NCBI GenBank assembly: GCA_943914555.1
Contig: CALUCM010000017.1
Span: 1 to 25,674, forward strand
Direction: 5' to 3'
Length of the DNA: 25,674 nucleotides
Source of the DNA: an uncultured Francisella sp.
GTDB lineage: Bacteria > Pseudomonadota > Gammaproteobacteria > Burkholderiales > Neisseriaceae
How positions within the stretch are numbered: position 1 is the first letter of the stretch; every line of letters begins with the position of its first letter. The notes beneath the pieces are model-generated. The model worked only from the letters and a program-made list of their open reading frames with translations. It did not search any database and was not told the DNA's origin. Shown in pieces: positions 1 through 8,479 of this stretch. Made by a program: the position numbers and the translations under genes.

Positions 1-326
1 GTTGTCTTTCCTGTCAGCTTTATCAGCGCAGTGCCGATATTTTTCTTGGAGTCCCATTTAATATCGCTAGTTACGCGTTACTGACACACATGGTGGCGCA
101 GGTATGTGGGCTTGGTGTTGGTGATTTTGTGCATACCTTTGGTGATGTGCATCTTTATCGTAACCACTTTGCGCAAGCAAGATTACAATTGACAAGAACT
201 CCAAAAACTCTGCCCCATCTGATATTAAACCCTCAGGTTAATGATCTATTTGCTTTTGATTACCAGGATATTACTTGGCAGGACTATCATCCTGATCCTT
301 CCATTAAAGCAGAGGTGGCAGTGTAA
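1..326 (+). CDS. thyA: Thymidylate synthase, 3' end (partial)
   Basis: This is the C-terminal part of thymidylate synthase, which methylates dUMP to dTMP using methylene-tetrahydrofolate. The 5' end lies outside the window; the reading frame enters at base 3. The first visible codons give CQLYQRSADIFLGVPFNIAS, which is the nucleotide-binding stretch that begins with the catalytic cysteine region in ThyA. It is followed by GDFVHTFGDVHLYRNH and a normal C-terminus ending in KAEVAV. The family's terminal residues are present, so the gene is complete at this end. Its TAA stop overlaps the ATG of folA by one base, so the two genes are translationally coupled, which fits because the reaction produces dihydrofolate for FolA to reduce. 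Confidence 0.97.
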   Translation, partial: CLSCQLYQRSADIFLGVPFNIASYALLTHMVAQVCGLGVGDFVHTFGDVHLYRNHFAQARLQLTRTPKTLPHLILNPQVNDLFAFDYQDITWQDYHPDPSIKAEVAV

Positions 327-829
327 TGGCAAATAAAGCGAAAGTTACCTTGATAGCGGCAGTTGCTAATCACGGAGTAATTGGAGTAGGCAATACTATT
401 CCCTGGCACATTAAGGCAGATCTATTTTTTTTCAAAAACTATACTATTGGCAAACCTGTCATTATGGGTAAAAACACTTGGCAGAGTCTACCTAAAAGAC
501 CTTTGTCTCAGCGTCCTAATTTTATTGTCACTCGAGATAAGAACTATCATGTGACAGGAGCAACTGTACTTCATGATTTAGCTGAAGCAATGACCATGCT
601 TGCTGTACAAGAAGAAGAAATATGTGTGATTGGTGGAGCAGAGATTTATCAACAGACATTACCCTTAGCCACCGACTTATTGATCACTCAAGTTGCTTTA
701 ACAGTGGATAATGGAGATCGTTTTTTTCCCAAAATTGAAGAGAATACATGGCGTGTTGTGACACAGTTACAGTTAGCCAGAGAGGAGAATGAACCGTTGG
801 CTCAAATCATACATTATCAAAGAATATGA
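326..829 (+). CDS. folA: Dihydrofolate reductase
   Basis: The 167-residue protein reduces dihydrofolate to tetrahydrofolate with NADPH and is the target of trimethoprim. The sequence shows the family landmarks in order: the N-terminal strand and Met20-type loop (GVIGVGNTIPW), the substrate-binding acid at Asp32 in KADL, the NADPH motif PVIMGKNTW, and VIGGAEIYQQTL near residue 110. Length is typical of bacterial FolA. It overlaps the thyA stop by one base (TAATG), which suggests a thyA-folA operon. It converges on the Nudix gene, with only about 26 bases between the two stops and no obvious terminator hairpin there. Confidence 0.97.
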   Translation: MANKAKVTLIAAVANHGVIGVGNTIPWHIKADLFFFKNYTIGKPVIMGKNTWQSLPKRPLSQRPNFIVTRDKNYHVTGATVLHDLAEAMTMLAVQEEEICVIGGAEIYQQTLPLATDLLITQVALTVDNGDRFFPKIEENTWRVVTQLQLAREENEPLAQIIHYQRI

Positions 830-855
830 CATGATTGGCTTGAGCTTGGTTAGGA

Positions 856-1740
856 TTAAAAAATTGCTGATGGCAGCATGCGATTTAATTGATGCTGCAC
901 CTTTTCATTGCTATGGATAAAATTACTTTTACTAACGAAAATCAACCAACTTAACGCAGCATCAGGCATCATTTTTTCGCTGATGATTAGTTTAATGATT
1001 TCTGCAGTCGAAAGCTGAGTAAAGTGAACCACTTCGCCATCTTGGTTACAGGGGATGAAATTTGCTGGTATGGCTAAGACATAGATAGATAAGTATTCGC
1101 GTAACACCCCAACAGACAAGCTACGAAATTGATAGTACTGGTTGAGAAAACCTGTGTTTTTTTCATCAATGATTAGCCCAGCCTCTTCCCAGCTTTCTCT
1201 TTTAAGTGCTTGTAGAGAAGTTTCTCCTGCTTGTACTTTTCCTGCTACTAAATTATCCCAAAAACCTGGGTAAACATGTTTGTTTTCGCTGCGTTGCGCA
1301 AGGTGATGATAGACTAGGCCATTTCTTACTTGATAGGCATTTATCCTAACAGTTTGGCTTAATAGACCAAGTGGGCGGAAGATGGCATAGGGCAATTGGC
1401 CATATACTTGCCCATGGCAATCGATCACATCCAAATATTCAAATTGCTGGCAAGTATAGACACCTTGTGACATTAAGCTTTGGGCAAATGATGCAAGGTT
1501 AACGCTTAATTCTTGCCAGCAATGATAGCGAAGTCGTAGATCACCGCTATTTTCTATCCATAGCAAGCTTTCTTGTTTTTTGATTAATTCTTTGACAAAA
1601 GAAGTAAGATAGCCTAAAGCAATATTGTTAAGATATAGTTTATTAAGAAAGAGCGGGTAAGTATCCTGCGATAAAGCTAGCTCGGCAAGATAATCCAGTA
1701 CAGCTTGATTTTCTGCGCGTGATAAGCGGTAGGAAGACAT
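856..1740 (-). CDS. DUF4743-Nudix hydrolase (Tnr3-like)
   Basis: The 294-residue protein has an N-terminal DUF4743-like half (about 1 to 130) and a Nudix domain. The Nudix box is complete at residues 168-190 in the pattern G-x5-E-x7-R-E-x2-E-E-x-G, seen as GKVQAGE...RESWEEAGL. Fungal and plant relatives of this architecture are joined to thiamine pyrophosphokinase or act on damaged thiamine diphosphate, so a role in removing oxidised thiamine diphosphate is possible, but the substrate here is inferred only. The ATG overlaps the TAA of the MscS gene upstream by one base (TAATG), so the two are probably one transcript. Confidence 0.85.
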   Translation of the reverse strand: MSSYRLSRAENQAVLDYLAELALSQDTYPLFLNKLYLNNIALGYLTSFVKELIKKQESLLWIENSGDLRLRYHCWQELSVNLASFAQSLMSQGVYTCQQFEYLDVIDCHGQVYGQLPYAIFRPLGLLSQTVRINAYQVRNGLVYHHLAQRSENKHVYPGFWDNLVAGKVQAGETSLQALKRESWEEAGLIIDEKNTGFLNQYYQFRSLSVGVLREYLSIYVLAIPANFIPCNQDGEVVHFTQLSTAEIIKLIISEKMMPDAALSWLIFVSKSNFIHSNEKVQHQLNRMLPSAIF

Positions 1741-2975
1741 TAAAAAGTACTCTTAGCAAAACGAATTCCTACGCGCTCAAAATCAGATTTTATTTTTAAT
1801 AGTACTTTTGAGTGGATTTCAGCAGCAAGATTGGGTGGATTTAAAATCCAGTATACGCAACGCATGTGGATGCCTTGGGTAGTGATTTCATGTACTGTAA
1901 TTACTGTCTCACTTTGACTGGTGTAGCAGGCCTGCGATTGAACAGCACCTTTGATGATCTGTATAGCTTCTTGAAGATTACTCTCATGAATGATGACAAG
2001 AAAAAATTCTTGGCGCACGTTATGTAAAGAAGCTTTGGTGCTATTAACCACCATATTGGTAATCATTTTTACATTGGGGACTAACGCTTCTTCCCCAGCA
2101 AAAGAAGTTAATTTTACAAAACGGGCATTAATTTCTGTGATATACCCTGTGAATTGATCCAAGGTAACAAGCTGATTGATGCGCAATGATTTATCTAACA
2201 TGATGATCAAGCCGCAGATGTAGTTATTCAATATATTTTGTAGTCCTAAACCAATACCTGCTGCTAAAGCACCCCCTAAAACAGTGAACGTAGTGAGGTT
2301 AATTCCTAATAGGGGTAGAATTAAAATGATAAAGAGAATTAGCAAAAGGAGCTTCACTAAGTTATAGGAAACCATTTTGCCATGTGCATCAATCAACAAA
2401 GCGTGGTTAATTTTTAGTTTAGCGATTTGACTGAGACCGTAAAAAATTAATAAATAAAAAATAAACCAGTAGATGGTGTTAAATAGTGATAACAAACTAA
2501 AAGAATGCTTGCCGATGGAAAAATTGATATGAGCACCCCAGTAGGTTACATGAGTATAGAGTCCACCAATATCTAATATAAGAGTGGTCACCATCAGTAT
2601 GATCAATATTTTTTGAAAATGAGCATGTGGCATCTGAGGGAACATTGTCTCGTCAGTTTTTTTGATCATTAGGAAGGTTACGACATATAAAACAAAATAA
2701 ACAGTAAGCGTTTGCCAGGCGGTAGGCAACAAAGCGGCAAATAAAATAGCAATCACAAACAGAATGGCTAGCCCCAGTGAAATAAAAATGCGTGAACGAG
2801 ACAGCCAATGTCCATGATTGAAAAAATCATGGGCATATGAAAGTACAAACATTACTATTGCCAAAGGCAACAGCAAATGCATCATAGTATGTGGAAAGGG
2901 AAAGCCGGTAGTAATTGCTTGGGGAAGATGATGGTGAGCAAAATGACTAAGATCGGGAGTAAAGGAAGAAAACAT
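1740..2975 (-). CDS. MscS-family mechanosensitive channel
   Basis: This 411-residue membrane protein is longer than E. coli MscS (286 residues) and has extra hydrophobic segments ahead of the conserved core. The pore helix is recognisable at residues 233-251 as VLGGALAAGIGLGLQNILNN, with the Ala/Gly-rich packing typical of TM3. The MscS beta domain follows (LDKSLRINQLVTLDQFTGYI) and then a soluble alpha/beta C-terminus. It would release solutes on hypo-osmotic shock from the inner membrane. It is the first gene of a two-gene unit with the Nudix hydrolase. Upstream on this strand is a 150-base gap containing a 6-bp inverted repeat. Confidence 0.9.
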   Translation of the reverse strand: MFSSFTPDLSHFAHHHLPQAITTGFPFPHTMMHLLLPLAIVMFVLSYAHDFFNHGHWLSRSRIFISLGLAILFVIAILFAALLPTAWQTLTVYFVLYVVTFLMIKKTDETMFPQMPHAHFQKILIILMVTTLILDIGGLYTHVTYWGAHINFSIGKHSFSLLSLFNTIYWFIFYLLIFYGLSQIAKLKINHALLIDAHGKMVSYNLVKLLLLILFIILILPLLGINLTTFTVLGGALAAGIGLGLQNILNNYICGLIIMLDKSLRINQLVTLDQFTGYITEINARFVKLTSFAGEEALVPNVKMITNMVVNSTKASLHNVRQEFFLVIIHESNLQEAIQIIKGAVQSQACYTSQSETVITVHEITTQGIHMRCVYWILNPPNLAAEIHSKVLLKIKSDFERVGIRFAKSTF

Positions 2976-3127
2976 GATCGCTATTATTTTGTTAAAGTGA
3001 CCAGATTATAAATAGAGCAGTATACACTGCTTTTACAGTATTTAAATTTTTGTTGTCATGGTCATGTTAATTAAAAATATTTTCGCACGGATAGATTCTC
3101 TCTATTGAGTTTGACTAAATAGAAATA

Positions 3128-4003
3128 TTACTCATAATAATGAGCGTAATTTTGGGCGATGTAGTGATAGAGAACTGGCCATAATTTTTGGTATTTTTTC
3201 TTAAAGTAGGCATTATGTCCTATATGCTCAAACCCATAATCGCTAGGATTAATTTCGACCATTTGCGCCCGAGTTGAAGGATAAGTCTTAAGCAGTGATT
3301 CAACATTTTTTTTGCGTGAGATATCATCGTCAATGGAATAAATGACCGTAAAAGGACAGTCGATATGGTTAAAATAATTAACAAAAACAGTTTTGCCCAC
3401 AGCACTTGCGATATATCCATCTTTTTGACAGTACAAAGCCCATTCTCTTGCTACTTCTGGTGGCAAATCTTCTCCCATGCCGATGGCTTTGGCCTTGGTA
3501 TAACCAAAAAAAAGATGACATAATGGAATATAAATATTGAAAAAAAACCAAGCCTTCCATTTAAATAGGCCTTGCATATTGCCGATAAAGCCGGTAGAAG
3601 AAGCGATACCTACCGCATGAGAGAGTTTGTCGTAGTTATATGATAAACCCATAAGCTGTCCTCCCACACTATGACCAACCAGGATAATTTTTTTAGCTAG
3701 GGTTTTCTCTAGCAAACAGTCAATCGCAGCAGGTAGATCATATTCTCCCCAATAGCGGATAGCAGCTGTTGATTTGGCAGGAGATTCTTTTAAAGATTCA
3801 CCAATCCCGTTGAAATCAAAAGATAAGACCGGATGTCCTTGTTGACACAGCCATTGACAGAAGTTACGGTAGTACGATTGTTTGATTCCAGTGCCGGGTG
3901 CAAAAAGAATAGGAGGCTTGCTTTCATGTTGATCGGGGGAAAAATAATAGCCGGTCAAGTCATCATTTCTTTCATTTCTAAAACAGACTTTTTCGATATT
4001 CAA
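3128..4003 (-). CDS. Alpha/beta hydrolase (COG4757-like)
   Basis: The 291-residue protein has the alpha/beta-hydrolase layout: oxyanion strand PILFAPGTG near residue 31, nucleophile elbow GHSVGG with Ser112, a candidate acid in YSIDDD, and a candidate histidine in GFEHIGHNAYF near the C-terminus. The substrate cannot be told from the sequence; esterase or lipase-like activity is the family default. The start chosen is a TTG at 4003, preceded at good spacing by AAAGGA; no ATG fits the conserved N-terminus better. A plausible promoter with a palindrome over its -35 lies immediately upstream. Confidence 0.85.
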   Translation of the reverse strand: MNIEKVCFRNERNDDLTGYYFSPDQHESKPPILFAPGTGIKQSYYRNFCQWLCQQGHPVLSFDFNGIGESLKESPAKSTAAIRYWGEYDLPAAIDCLLEKTLAKKIILVGHSVGGQLMGLSYNYDKLSHAVGIASSTGFIGNMQGLFKWKAWFFFNIYIPLCHLFFGYTKAKAIGMGEDLPPEVAREWALYCQKDGYIASAVGKTVFVNYFNHIDCPFTVIYSIDDDISRKKNVESLLKTYPSTRAQMVEINPSDYGFEHIGHNAYFKKKYQKLWPVLYHYIAQNYAHYYE

Positions 4004-4025
4004 GGTTTTGAGTCCTTTCTATAAT

Positions 4026-4057
4026 ACTTTAATTTAGTTATGTAACTTGCGCAAGTT
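4026..4057 (-). promoter_or_regulatory. Promoter with 14-bp palindromic operator candidate
   Basis: On the minus strand, TTGCGC (4049-4054) and TAAAGT (4026-4031) are separated by 17 bases, a reasonable sigma-70 arrangement for the alpha/beta hydrolase that starts at 4003. The -35 hexamer lies inside a perfect 14-bp palindrome, AACTTGCGCAAGTT (4044-4057). A dyad over a -35 is a common repressor layout. No regulator gene is adjacent, so the operator idea is inference. Confidence 0.4.
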
Positions 4058-4107
4058 CGCCAATAATGATTGGGATGACAATAGAGCGCGCTGATGATGG
4101 CAACAGT

Positions 4108-4755
4108 TTAAGCAATATCAAAGCTAGCTTCGATCAGGGTTTTTCCCTTATCAAATAAATTTAGCTGGAAATGATCTTTTGGATGCACTGAGCCAACACC
4201 TTTTGGGGTGCCAGTAAAAATAATGTCGCCTTCTTTAAGACCATAAATATGGTGTAGGTGACAGATAATTTTTTCCAATGGATGGATCATTTTAGTGATA
4301 TCCCCAGTCTGTTTAAGTTGTCCGTTGCAGTACAGGGTGAAGGTTAATTGATTGGCTTGCGCCACTTTGTGTGAGGGGACCCACGAAGAAAGTAAGGCAG
4401 ATTGCTTAAAACCTTTACATTTTAGCCAAGGAAGCCCAGCAGTGATTGCTTTATTTTGGATATCACGGGCAGTCAAATCAATACCCACAGCATAAGCTTC
4501 TATATACCTAAGTGGCTTATATAAAGAAGATGATGCCGGTGGCATTTTTGCCATCAGCAACACAAGCTCAGCTTCATAATGAACTAGGGAAGAGAAAGTA
4601 GGCAAACGGATAGGGGTTCCAGTAAGAGTAATTGCACTATTGGGTTTTAAAAAAACTAATATTTCTTCATCTTGCTGCTGGTTCATTTCTGCAATGTGCT
4701 CAACATAATTTCGTCCAATGCAATAAATATTCTGAATCGCAGGAGAGGTGATCAT
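4108..4755 (-). CDS. Fumarylacetoacetate hydrolase family protein
   Basis: The protein belongs to the FAH superfamily (acylpyruvase / oxaloacetate decarboxylase type, resembling E. coli YcgM). Recognisable elements are the start IYCIGRNYVEHIAEM, the metal ligands in HYEAELVLL, the aspartate in GIDLTARDIQNKA, and the GDIIFTGTPKGVG motif near the C-terminus. The frame stays open to an ATG at 4860, which would add 35 residues, but those do not resemble the family and the core matches from 4755, giving 215 residues. The start at 4755 is therefore preferred, although its ribosome site is weak. Probable role is decarboxylation or hydrolysis of a small keto-acid; the substrate is not known. Confidence 0.85.
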   Translation of the reverse strand: MITSPAIQNIYCIGRNYVEHIAEMNQQQDEEILVFLKPNSAITLTGTPIRLPTFSSLVHYEAELVLLMAKMPPASSSLYKPLRYIEAYAVGIDLTARDIQNKAITAGLPWLKCKGFKQSALLSSWVPSHKVAQANQLTFTLYCNGQLKQTGDITKMIHPLEKIICHLHHIYGLKEGDIIFTGTPKGVGSVHPKDHFQLNLFDKGKTLIEASFDIA

Positions 4756-4941
4756 TAGCGCTCTTGGTAAGGTAAATAAGTAAGACTGTAAAGAAAAAAC
4801 TTTTTTAAAGCAAGAAAAAACTGTCCTAATTGCACAATAAGCGATTGAACCATGCTTCAATGAAATTGTTTAAACCTTGGTTTAGTCTATTTTGAAAGTG
4901 AAATAGAAGAAAACACAGAATTGTTCAGTTTTGTCATCAAA

Positions 4942-4970
4942 TTGTTGCAAAACTTTTCTGAAAGTATGGT
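4942..4970 (+). promoter_or_regulatory. Possible sigma-70 promoter for the PiT-like gene
   Basis: TTGTTG (4942-4947) and TATGGT (4965-4970) are 17 bases apart, about 40 bases ahead of the ATG at 5013. The match is only moderate and the region is AT-rich, so this is a candidate. The gene itself has a clear ribosome site, AAGGTGG. Confidence 0.3.
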
Positions 4971-5012
4971 CTAATAAAAAGAGTTAGTCCGTGTTTAAAA
5001 AGGTGGCATATA

Positions 5013-5999
5013 ATGTTAGATGGGCAGATGATCTTGATGGTGGCATGCTTTATTTTGGCTGCATATTCAATTATTGGCAATGACGCTATCCAAACAATCG
5101 GTACTTTTCTCTCCTCTAATCGCAATAGACCGTGGTGGGTGCTTTGGCTTTTTACAGCTACAATTCTAGTGGTAGTTTTATATTACGGTTGGCTTGTTAA
5201 TGGGCATGACGCTTCTTATGGGCGTTTAGATAAATTTCCCGAACAGACGAATTTAAACTGGCTCTATATTATTCCTCCCTTGGCTATTTTGGTTCTTACA
5301 CGGTTTGGTATGCCAGTGAGTACTACCTTTTTGATTTTGTCTTTATTTGCTCCAAGTAATCTTAGCCACATGATTTTAAAGTCTTTAGTAGGTTATTTTG
5401 TGGCTTGTTTGTGTGGTATTTTTCTTTACACAACTGTGATACGGAAAATGACCGTACAGTTTAATGCCACAAAAGGCATGAAACCATCAAAATATTGGGT
5501 GGCGGCTCAGTGGTGTTCAACAGGGTTACTTTGGACCACTTGGCTGATGCAAGATTTGGCCAACGTCTTTGTCTTCTTGCCAAGGCATGTTTCTCCTAGT
5601 TGGATGATGTTTGCAACTTCTATTTTTGTATTTGGGCTAGGTATTATTTTCTACCAGCGAGGGGGCGCAATTCAACATGTGGTGTTGAATAAAACTGATA
5701 CAACTGATATTCGTGCAGCAACCATCATTGACTTTATGTATGCTGCCATTCTATTTGTATTTAAAGAGTGGAGTCATATGCCAATGAGTACCACTTGGGT
5801 GTTTTTGGGGCTGCTGGCGGGTCGTGAGTTTGCAATGACCTTTTTGCTTCCGGCCAGTTCTGTTAACAGGACTGCCCGTGTAGTTAGAAGCGATTTAAAT
5901 CGTGCTATTTTAGGCTTGGTGGTGAGTGTTGTTTTGGCAATCGCACTTCCTTATCTATATCAATGGGTGACGGGACATGTATTGCCTGTGGTTCATTAG
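5013..5999 (+). CDS. PiT-like inorganic phosphate transporter family protein
   Basis: The 328-residue protein is very hydrophobic, with about eight to ten membrane segments. It shows the internal two-fold repeat of the PiT (phosphate permease) superfamily in diverged form: GNDAIQTIGTFL near residue 22 with RFGMPVSTTFLI, and later QDLANVFVFLP with SHMPMSTTWVFLGLLAGRE. Classic PiT proteins have GANDVANA in the first of these positions, so this is a distant branch. Phosphate is the likely substrate but is not proven by sequence. A strong AAGGTGG ribosome site precedes the ATG. It is followed by glnB on the same strand. Confidence 0.65.
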   Translation: MLDGQMILMVACFILAAYSIIGNDAIQTIGTFLSSNRNRPWWVLWLFTATILVVVLYYGWLVNGHDASYGRLDKFPEQTNLNWLYIIPPLAILVLTRFGMPVSTTFLILSLFAPSNLSHMILKSLVGYFVACLCGIFLYTTVIRKMTVQFNATKGMKPSKYWVAAQWCSTGLLWTTWLMQDLANVFVFLPRHVSPSWMMFATSIFVFGLGIIFYQRGGAIQHVVLNKTDTTDIRAATIIDFMYAAILFVFKEWSHMPMSTTWVFLGLLAGREFAMTFLLPASSVNRTARVVRSDLNRAILGLVVSVVLAIALPYLYQWVTGHVLPVVH

Positions 6000-6011
6000 T
6001 CGCTGAATCTC

Positions 6012-6035
6012 TCTTCCCTCAATAATGAGGTAAGA
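6012..6035. repeat. Inverted repeat between PiT-like gene and glnB
   Basis: TCTTCCCTCA and TGAGGTAAGA form a 10-bp stem with one mismatch around the loop ATAA, 12 bases after the transporter stop. There is no T-run after it, so it is not a standard intrinsic terminator. It may stabilise the 3' end or be chance. Confidence 0.35.
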
Positions 6036-6117
6036 AGTAAGAGCTGGTTGATTCATCTTAATTGATTGTTAATTAATTTAATATGCATGTTAAATGAGGT
6101 TAAATGAGATCTAAGAT

Positions 6118-6456
6118 ATGAAACTAATCATCGCAATAATTAAGCCTTTTAAGATGGATGATGTGAGAGAAGCTTTATCACAAATTGGCATACAGGGAAT
6201 GACAGTAACCGAGGTTAAGGGTTTTGGTCAGCAAAAAGGCCATTCTGAAATTTATCGTGGGGCAGAATATGCGGTTGATTTTTTACCCAAAATTCGTTTA
6301 GAAATTGCTGTGACTGATCATAATGTACAAAAGGCCATCGATACCATTGTTGAAGCCAGTTCATCTGGCAAGATTGGGGATGGCAAGATCTTTGTTATTC
6401 CCTTAGAGCACGTAGTACGCATTCGTACCGGAGAAACAGGAGAGATGGCAATTTAA
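6118..6456 (+). CDS. glnB: Nitrogen regulatory protein P-II
   Basis: The 112-residue protein is a PII signal protein. It senses 2-oxoglutarate and ATP/ADP and controls glutamine synthetase modification and related targets. The uridylylation-loop tyrosine is exactly at residue 51 (EIYRGAEYAVDF), and the C-terminal PII signature SGKIGDGKIFVIP is present, ending in the usual RIRTGE segment. Length matches GlnB/GlnK. GlnB is preferred over GlnK because no amtB gene is adjacent and the sequence resembles the single PII of neisserial species as I remember it. Its GlnD and GlnE partners are not in this window. Confidence 0.93.
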   Translation: MKLIIAIIKPFKMDDVREALSQIGIQGMTVTEVKGFGQQKGHSEIYRGAEYAVDFLPKIRLEIAVTDHNVQKAIDTIVEASSSGKIGDGKIFVIPLEHVVRIRTGETGEMAI

Positions 6457-6474
6457 AGCCCGTATAATACCCAG

Positions 6475-7719
6475 GTGATCGTTTTTTTTCAAAAATTAAA
6501 TCTTAAGCAATATACAGAACTTTTCATTGAGTTTTTGCTTTTATTTTTCTTCTCTACCCTCTTGATTATTGGTAAGAAAAATGTATATTTTGTTGTGCCA
6601 GCGATATTATTATTAGCTGGTGCGTGGAATATGGCGCGTTTTCCTGCATTAGCAATTAACTTTTTTAAACGCTCATATTCGTTAACCCTTACTTTTTTTT
6701 CATACAGTTTTTGTGCTGTCCTGCTTGCGTTTTGGCACCAAGACAGCTTTAGCAGTATCAAATTTCATTGTCTGCCTTTGTTTTTATGTCCAGTATTTTT
6801 TCTTTTGAGTCTGTATTTGTGCCATCCAAGAGCGCTGTACTATATTTTCCCTATTAGTAGTTGGTTGGTGGCTCTATTGGCTATTTATGATAAATACGCA
6901 CTTCATTTCGAACGAGCCCTTGAAAATGCACAGCCGGTTATTCCAGCAGCAGGAGTGGCAATTACTTTTTCTTTATTTTGTGGGGTGTTTTTTTTCGAAC
7001 GATATCATGATGGTTTACGTTATCGATTATTTGCCTTATCAGGGGTGATCATGGGATTGATTGCTAGTTTACTGACGGGCTCCAGGGGAGCCTGGTTATG
7101 TTTCCCAATAGTAGCTATTGCTTTGTTGATCTATTACAGACGAAAAATCCCTCCTTATGTGCTTCAATTACTGGTACCTAGCATGATTTTGGCAATCATA
7201 GTGATGCTGCTGCTGACAAAAAGTGGACTATTATTACGCTTGGTGCAGCTGAAGACAGATCTAGAGTGGTATTTTTTCTCTCATAATGCCAATTCGTCAA
7301 TTGGGCTGCGTTTTGAGTTTTGGAAAAGCGCCTGGGACGGTTTTTTACAGCATCCTTTTTCTGGCTGGGGTGAAAAAGGATATTTAACATTAAAAAATGC
7401 ACAATATCAGCAGGGTCTGATTATTAAAGAGGCCTTACCTTTTGTACATGCGCATAACCAATTTTTGGATGCGATGGTCAAAAGAGGTATTTTTATGTTC
7501 ATTACGACCTGCGCATTATTCTTAGTGCCTTTAATCTTTTTTATTCACTATCATCAGCGTTTTCCCATGATTTCCCTTTTAGGTATCATATTGATTTTTA
7601 ACGTTTTTACTTTTTGTTTGACTGATTCTTTTCTTAACTTGCCGTTGGGCATGATTGCTTATATGATGCTGCTTATCTTACTTCTTACGTATTTTTTCTA
7701 TCGTGATGAGCGCCGTTGA
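6475..7719 (+). CDS. O-antigen ligase-like membrane protein (Wzy_C/WaaL)
   Basis: The 414-residue protein has about eleven hydrophobic segments and the marks of the Wzy_C/O-antigen ligase family. These include LTGSRGAW after the central helices, then a large periplasmic loop with GWGEKGY, and HAHNQFLDAMVKRG, where family members carry a conserved histidine. WaaL-type enzymes join undecaprenyl-linked glycans to lipid A-core; PglL-type relatives glycosylate proteins, and the sequence does not separate the two with certainty. The start is a GTG at 6475 without a clear ribosome site. The gene overlaps the next glycosyltransferase by 14 bases, so it heads an envelope-glycan operon. Confidence 0.8.
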   Translation: MIVFFQKLNLKQYTELFIEFLLLFFFSTLLIIGKKNVYFVVPAILLLAGAWNMARFPALAINFFKRSYSLTLTFFSYSFCAVLLAFWHQDSFSSIKFHCLPLFLCPVFFLLSLYLCHPRALYYIFPISSWLVALLAIYDKYALHFERALENAQPVIPAAGVAITFSLFCGVFFFERYHDGLRYRLFALSGVIMGLIASLLTGSRGAWLCFPIVAIALLIYYRRKIPPYVLQLLVPSMILAIIVMLLLTKSGLLLRLVQLKTDLEWYFFSHNANSSIGLRFEFWKSAWDGFLQHPFSGWGEKGYLTLKNAQYQQGLIIKEALPFVHAHNQFLDAMVKRGIFMFITTCALFLVPLIFFIHYHQRFPMISLLGIILIFNVFTFCLTDSFLNLPLGMIAYMMLLILLLTYFFYRDERR

Positions 7720-8479
7720 CATCTTTATTTTGTCATTACCCAATGAAAAAGAACGACGTCGTTCCAGTGCGGCCGAATGTGCCCGCTACGGCTTGTCGTT
7801 TATGTGGGTGGATGCTATGGATTACCGTGAGAAAAGTACCGCGGACATAGTGTCTTGTTATGAACCTACAACCAGAGCAATTAACAAAAATCGTTATTTA
7901 AGCCCAGCAGAAATCGTCTGCGCTTTGGGGCATCAACGCATTTATCAGTACGTTATTGAACAACAACTTTCCTATGCTGTAGTGCTGGAGGATGATTTTA
8001 AGTGGCAAGCAGATCCACGCTTGCTTTTTGCTCATTTAGATGAAATTGCTGTACACACACAGTTTGATGTTTTATTGTTAGGATATGTCAAAATATTGCC
8101 TGAAGATTTACCTTATCATTGCCAAAGGCTTCCTTTACAGCATCAATATCGGTGCGCAAATTATGTATTTGGTCAGCCTTGGCAGCAGTTTTCTTGTGGT
8201 ACGGTGGCTTATGTGGTTAGTTTGGCAGGGGCAAAAAAATTATTGCAGAAGAAAATTCATGTGACGGCAGATGATTGGCTTTATTTCGAACAAAGTCGGC
8301 AGGTTGTTGTTATGCATGTGCGGCCTTTGTTAGCATTGGAAAAAACTAAGGAATTTGTGAGTAGTATTAGAAAAGAAAAGGTTGATTATTTACATATCAA
8401 AAAAAGTAGTCGCTGTATTCGTTGCATTAAAGGGATGATAAAAAATTTTGTGATGAACCAATTGGGATATCGACCGTGA
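7706..8479 (+). CDS. Glycosyltransferase family 25 (LPS glycan)
   Basis: The 257-residue protein matches family 25 glycosyltransferases such as neisserial LgtB/LgtE. It has an N-terminal LPNEKERR strand, the segment SPAEIVCALGHQRIY, an acidic VVLEDDF motif for metal and nucleotide-sugar binding, then a conserved AYVVSLAGAKKLL and a DDWLYF segment. It would add a hexose, often galactose, to lipooligosaccharide at the inner membrane; donor and acceptor are not predictable. A GTG at 7703 would add one residue. It overlaps the upstream ligase-like gene by 14 bases and gmhB by 4 bases (GTGA). Confidence 0.85.
   Translation: MSAVDIFILSLPNEKERRRSSAAECARYGLSFMWVDAMDYREKSTADIVSCYEPTTRAINKNRYLSPAEIVCALGHQRIYQYVIEQQLSYAVVLEDDFKWQADPRLLFAHLDEIAVHTQFDVLLLGYVKILPEDLPYHCQRLPLQHQYRCANYVFGQPWQQFSCGTVAYVVSLAGAKKLLQKKIHVTADDWLYFEQSRQVVVMHVRPLLALEKTKEFVSSIRKEKVDYLHIKKSSRCIRCIKGMIKNFVMNQLGYRP

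Noticed and set aside
3016..3034. Inverted repeat AGCAGT-ATAC-ACTGCT followed by TTTT upstream of the MscS gene
   Set aside because: The T-run is on the plus strand, where no gene ends, so it is not a terminator; an operator role has no other support.
4756..4860. N-terminal extension of 35 residues on the FAH-family protein
   Set aside because: The residues do not resemble the family, which begins at the methionine encoded at 4755.
6463..6468. Perfect TATAAT just ahead of the O-antigen ligase-like gene
   Set aside because: No -35 hexamer lies at the right distance and transcription would begin at or inside the GTG start region; probably chance.
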